This document shows, one piece after another, positions 62,256-64,000 of a DNA stretch of 64,000 nucleotides (positions within the stretch are counted from its first letter, which is position 1; each line of letters begins with the position of its first letter). Source of the stretch: Providencia rettgeri (GTDB lineage Bacteria; Pseudomonadota; Gammaproteobacteria; Enterobacterales; Enterobacteriaceae); the NCBI GenBank assembly GCA_900455085.1, contig UGTZ01000002.1, positions 55,752 to 119,751 of the forward strand, written 5' to 3'. A program made the position numbers and the translations under genes. The notes below the pieces were generated by a model, which was given only the letters and a program-made list of their open reading frames with translations, was not told where the DNA came from and did not search any database.

Positions 62256-64000
62256 ATGCCTCGTATCCCCAAGTCAGAAATCGATGCGCTAAAACGCACA
62301 GTATCCCTGCTGTCATTAGTAAAATCACAGGGATATACCGTCAAAAAACAAGGAAAAGACTATGCCGTACGATGTCCCTTCCATGAAGAAAAAACGCCAT
62401 CGATGGTCATTAGCCCAGATAAAAATCTGTATCACTGCTTTGGCTGTGGGGAAGCAGGCTCAGTAATCGACTGGCAGATGAAAACCGCACATCAATCGTT
62501 GCCGGATGCCGTGGCGTTTTTACGCGATGGACTCCACCACTTCTTTAGCCGTCGATACGTCCTCTCAGCCGTCTTCTTTCGTCACCACGACAACGCCTCG
62601 CATTGCGCTTGCTGGACCTTGATAATGCGGGCCAGGCGCTACTGCATCAGGTTGTTAACTTCTACCATCAACAGTTTTTAACCTCACCGGAAGCGCAAGA
62701 GTGGCTCGTGCGCCGTGGACTTAATAGTGACTCATTTTAAGCTGGGTTATGCAGGCAAACACGGCGTCGGAGGCGCCGCCGGCGTACTGCCATCACCGTA
62801 CACCAAAGCCGGTCGTCAGATGCGTGACAGACTCGCCTCTCTGGGGGTACTGCGGGAAAGCACCAAACAAGACCATTTTAGAGGCTGTGTGGTGGTGCCG
62901 ATTATCGGCTGGTCCGGCGCAGCGTCCGTCGGACAACGGGAGCGGGTCATGCAACTGTACGGTCGTCGCTCTGTGGAAGACGCTAAAGTGAATAAAGGCA
63001 GCGCCAAGCATCTGTATCTACCTGCTCCGTTAAGCGGCGTATGGAATGAGGAAGCCATGCAGGCGTCATCCGACATTATCTTGGTGTGAGGCGCTTATCG
63101 ATGCCATGACGTTCTGGTGTGCGGGTGTTTTCGTCATGTGGTCGCCAGCTTCGGGGGTGAATGGGGTCACTGATGACTTGCTCTGTGCACTGCAATATCA
63201 CGGCGTGAAACGCGTCTTGATAGCCTTCGACCGTGATGAGGCGGGTGATACCGGTGCCGTAAACGTGGCGGCGGATTTACTGACGCGAGGCATCGATGTA
63301 TGGCGGGTCCATTTCCCGCAAGGGATGGATGCCAATGCTTATGCGTTAAAAAGCGGTCATGCTGAGAGTGCGTTAAATCTGGCGCTGCAACACACAGCGG
63401 CTCTGCACCGGATACGGTATTTACGCATGAGCAGAAGTGTGTCTCCCCTATCACTTCCGCTTTAGCCGTCCCTGCACACGCGCCGCCTGCGCCTATTGCC
63501 TGTGAACAAACTTCCGCGGGGGACTCCGTAGTGGCTCGTGTATGGAGGGTACGGGGTTGGCAGAAAAACCGAGTCCCAGAGGTGATGAAAGTTAATGTGC
63601 AGGTGCGTGATGAAGCCAGCGGCTTGTTCCACGTGGATACACTGGACCACGCACGGCATCGTCAGGGCTTTATCAGTGCCGCGTCTGTTGAACTGGAAAA
63701 ACCGGTCATCAAACGTGAATGTGGTCGGGTATTGTTGATGTTAGAGCAACAGCAAGATAAGCGACAGTCTGTTGAGGATGAAGCCTCTACGGCCGTGACC
63801 GTGAGTGCGGATGATGAAACGGCCGCTCTTGAGTTGCTTAAATCCCCTGAGTTAATCCGTCGAGTGAGAGATGACTTGGCGTCGTGTGGTCGGCGAATCG
63901 ACTAACTTACTGGTCGGTTACTTGGCAGCGGTCAGTCGTAAGTTAGATAAACCCCTTGCAGTGCTTATCCAATCGTCATCGGCGGCGGGGAAATCATCGC
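62256..64000 (+). pseudogene. CHC2 primase/helicase of a mobile element, multiply frameshifted, continues past window
   Basis: The start encodes a DnaG-type zinc finger (VRCPFHEEKTPSMVISPDK, HCFGCGEAGSVIDW). After ~90 codons the frame breaks, and the protein can be followed in other frames: QALLHQVVNFYHQQFLTSP, EAQEWLVRRGL; KLGYAGKHGVGG; a Toprim-like stretch (FVMWSPASGVNGVTDDLL; RVLIAFDRDEAGDTGAVNV); MKVNVQVRDEASGLFHVDT; SPELIRRVRDDLASCG. After a last shift near 63893 it reads NLLVGYLAAVSRKLDKPLA and SSSAAGKSS, a Walker A motif. At least four shifts occur, including an extra T near 62738. This is a genuine decaying gene of a replicating island or ICE. Confidence 0.75.

Overview
The window looks like chromosomal accessory DNA, or a large plasmid or integrated plasmid, from an AT-rich enterobacterium, most likely Morganellaceae (Proteus/Providencia group). 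The reasons are a small MrpJ-like XRE regulator beside an adhesin gene, the moderate A+T content, and a mix of enterobacterial toxin-antitoxin, CDI and adhesin genes. No rRNA or tRNA gene was seen.

Layout. 1-6.1 kb: the 3' end of a giant Ig-repeat adhesin (copy A), a tandem family of about 340-residue secreted proteins, a MotA/TolQ/ExbB-type proton-channel gene broken at a G7 tract, and a TolC gene cut short beside an IS1-like remnant. 6.9-12.7 kb: plasmid-maintenance functions, comprising a serine recombinase with a small partner protein, CcdAB, a ParA/ribbon-helix-helix partition locus bracketed by two long arrays of 8-bp repeats, and LexA-controlled umuDC. An IS91-family element follows (12.95-14.39 kb).

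14.4-28.4 kb: a contact-dependent inhibition (CDI) locus on the minus strand: cdiB (frameshifted), a 3157-residue CdiA, its CdiI, and then a graveyard of displaced CdiA-CT/immunity modules separated by SymE-like fragments. 28.5-39.5 kb: an Ail/OmpX protein, RelBE, a second and third serine recombinase with another copy of the small partner, a BCCT transporter, a SulP transporter with a tandem Usp protein, an Rpn-type nuclease, and remnants of arsC, Tn3 transposase and a UvrD-like helicase. 39.8-44.1 kb: a complete arsRDABC operon, higher in GC than its surroundings and evidently acquired. A second, nearly identical IS91-family copy follows in the same orientation, then ParDE and IS6-like debris.

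47-52.2 kb: small secreted or lipoprotein genes and the MrpJ-like regulator. 52.3-60.3 kb: a second giant inverse autotransporter (copy B, 12 Ig-like repeats, one +1 frameshift) followed by a near-identical copy of the secreted protein. 60.3-61.4 kb: another orphan CDI toxin/immunity pair. The window ends in a multiply frameshifted CHC2 primase/helicase gene of a mobile element.

Two themes stand out. First, the adhesin, secreted-protein family, MotA/TolQ-like channel and TolC protein recall Salmonella SPI-4 (SiiB plus type I secretion) but are attached to an inverse autotransporter. Second, about 1.9 kb of adhesin tail plus secreted protein is directly repeated 57.8 kb apart, and the enclosed DNA carries a partition locus, three toxin-antitoxin pairs, three recombinases and umuDC. 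It could therefore excise, or have integrated, as a plasmid-like circle.
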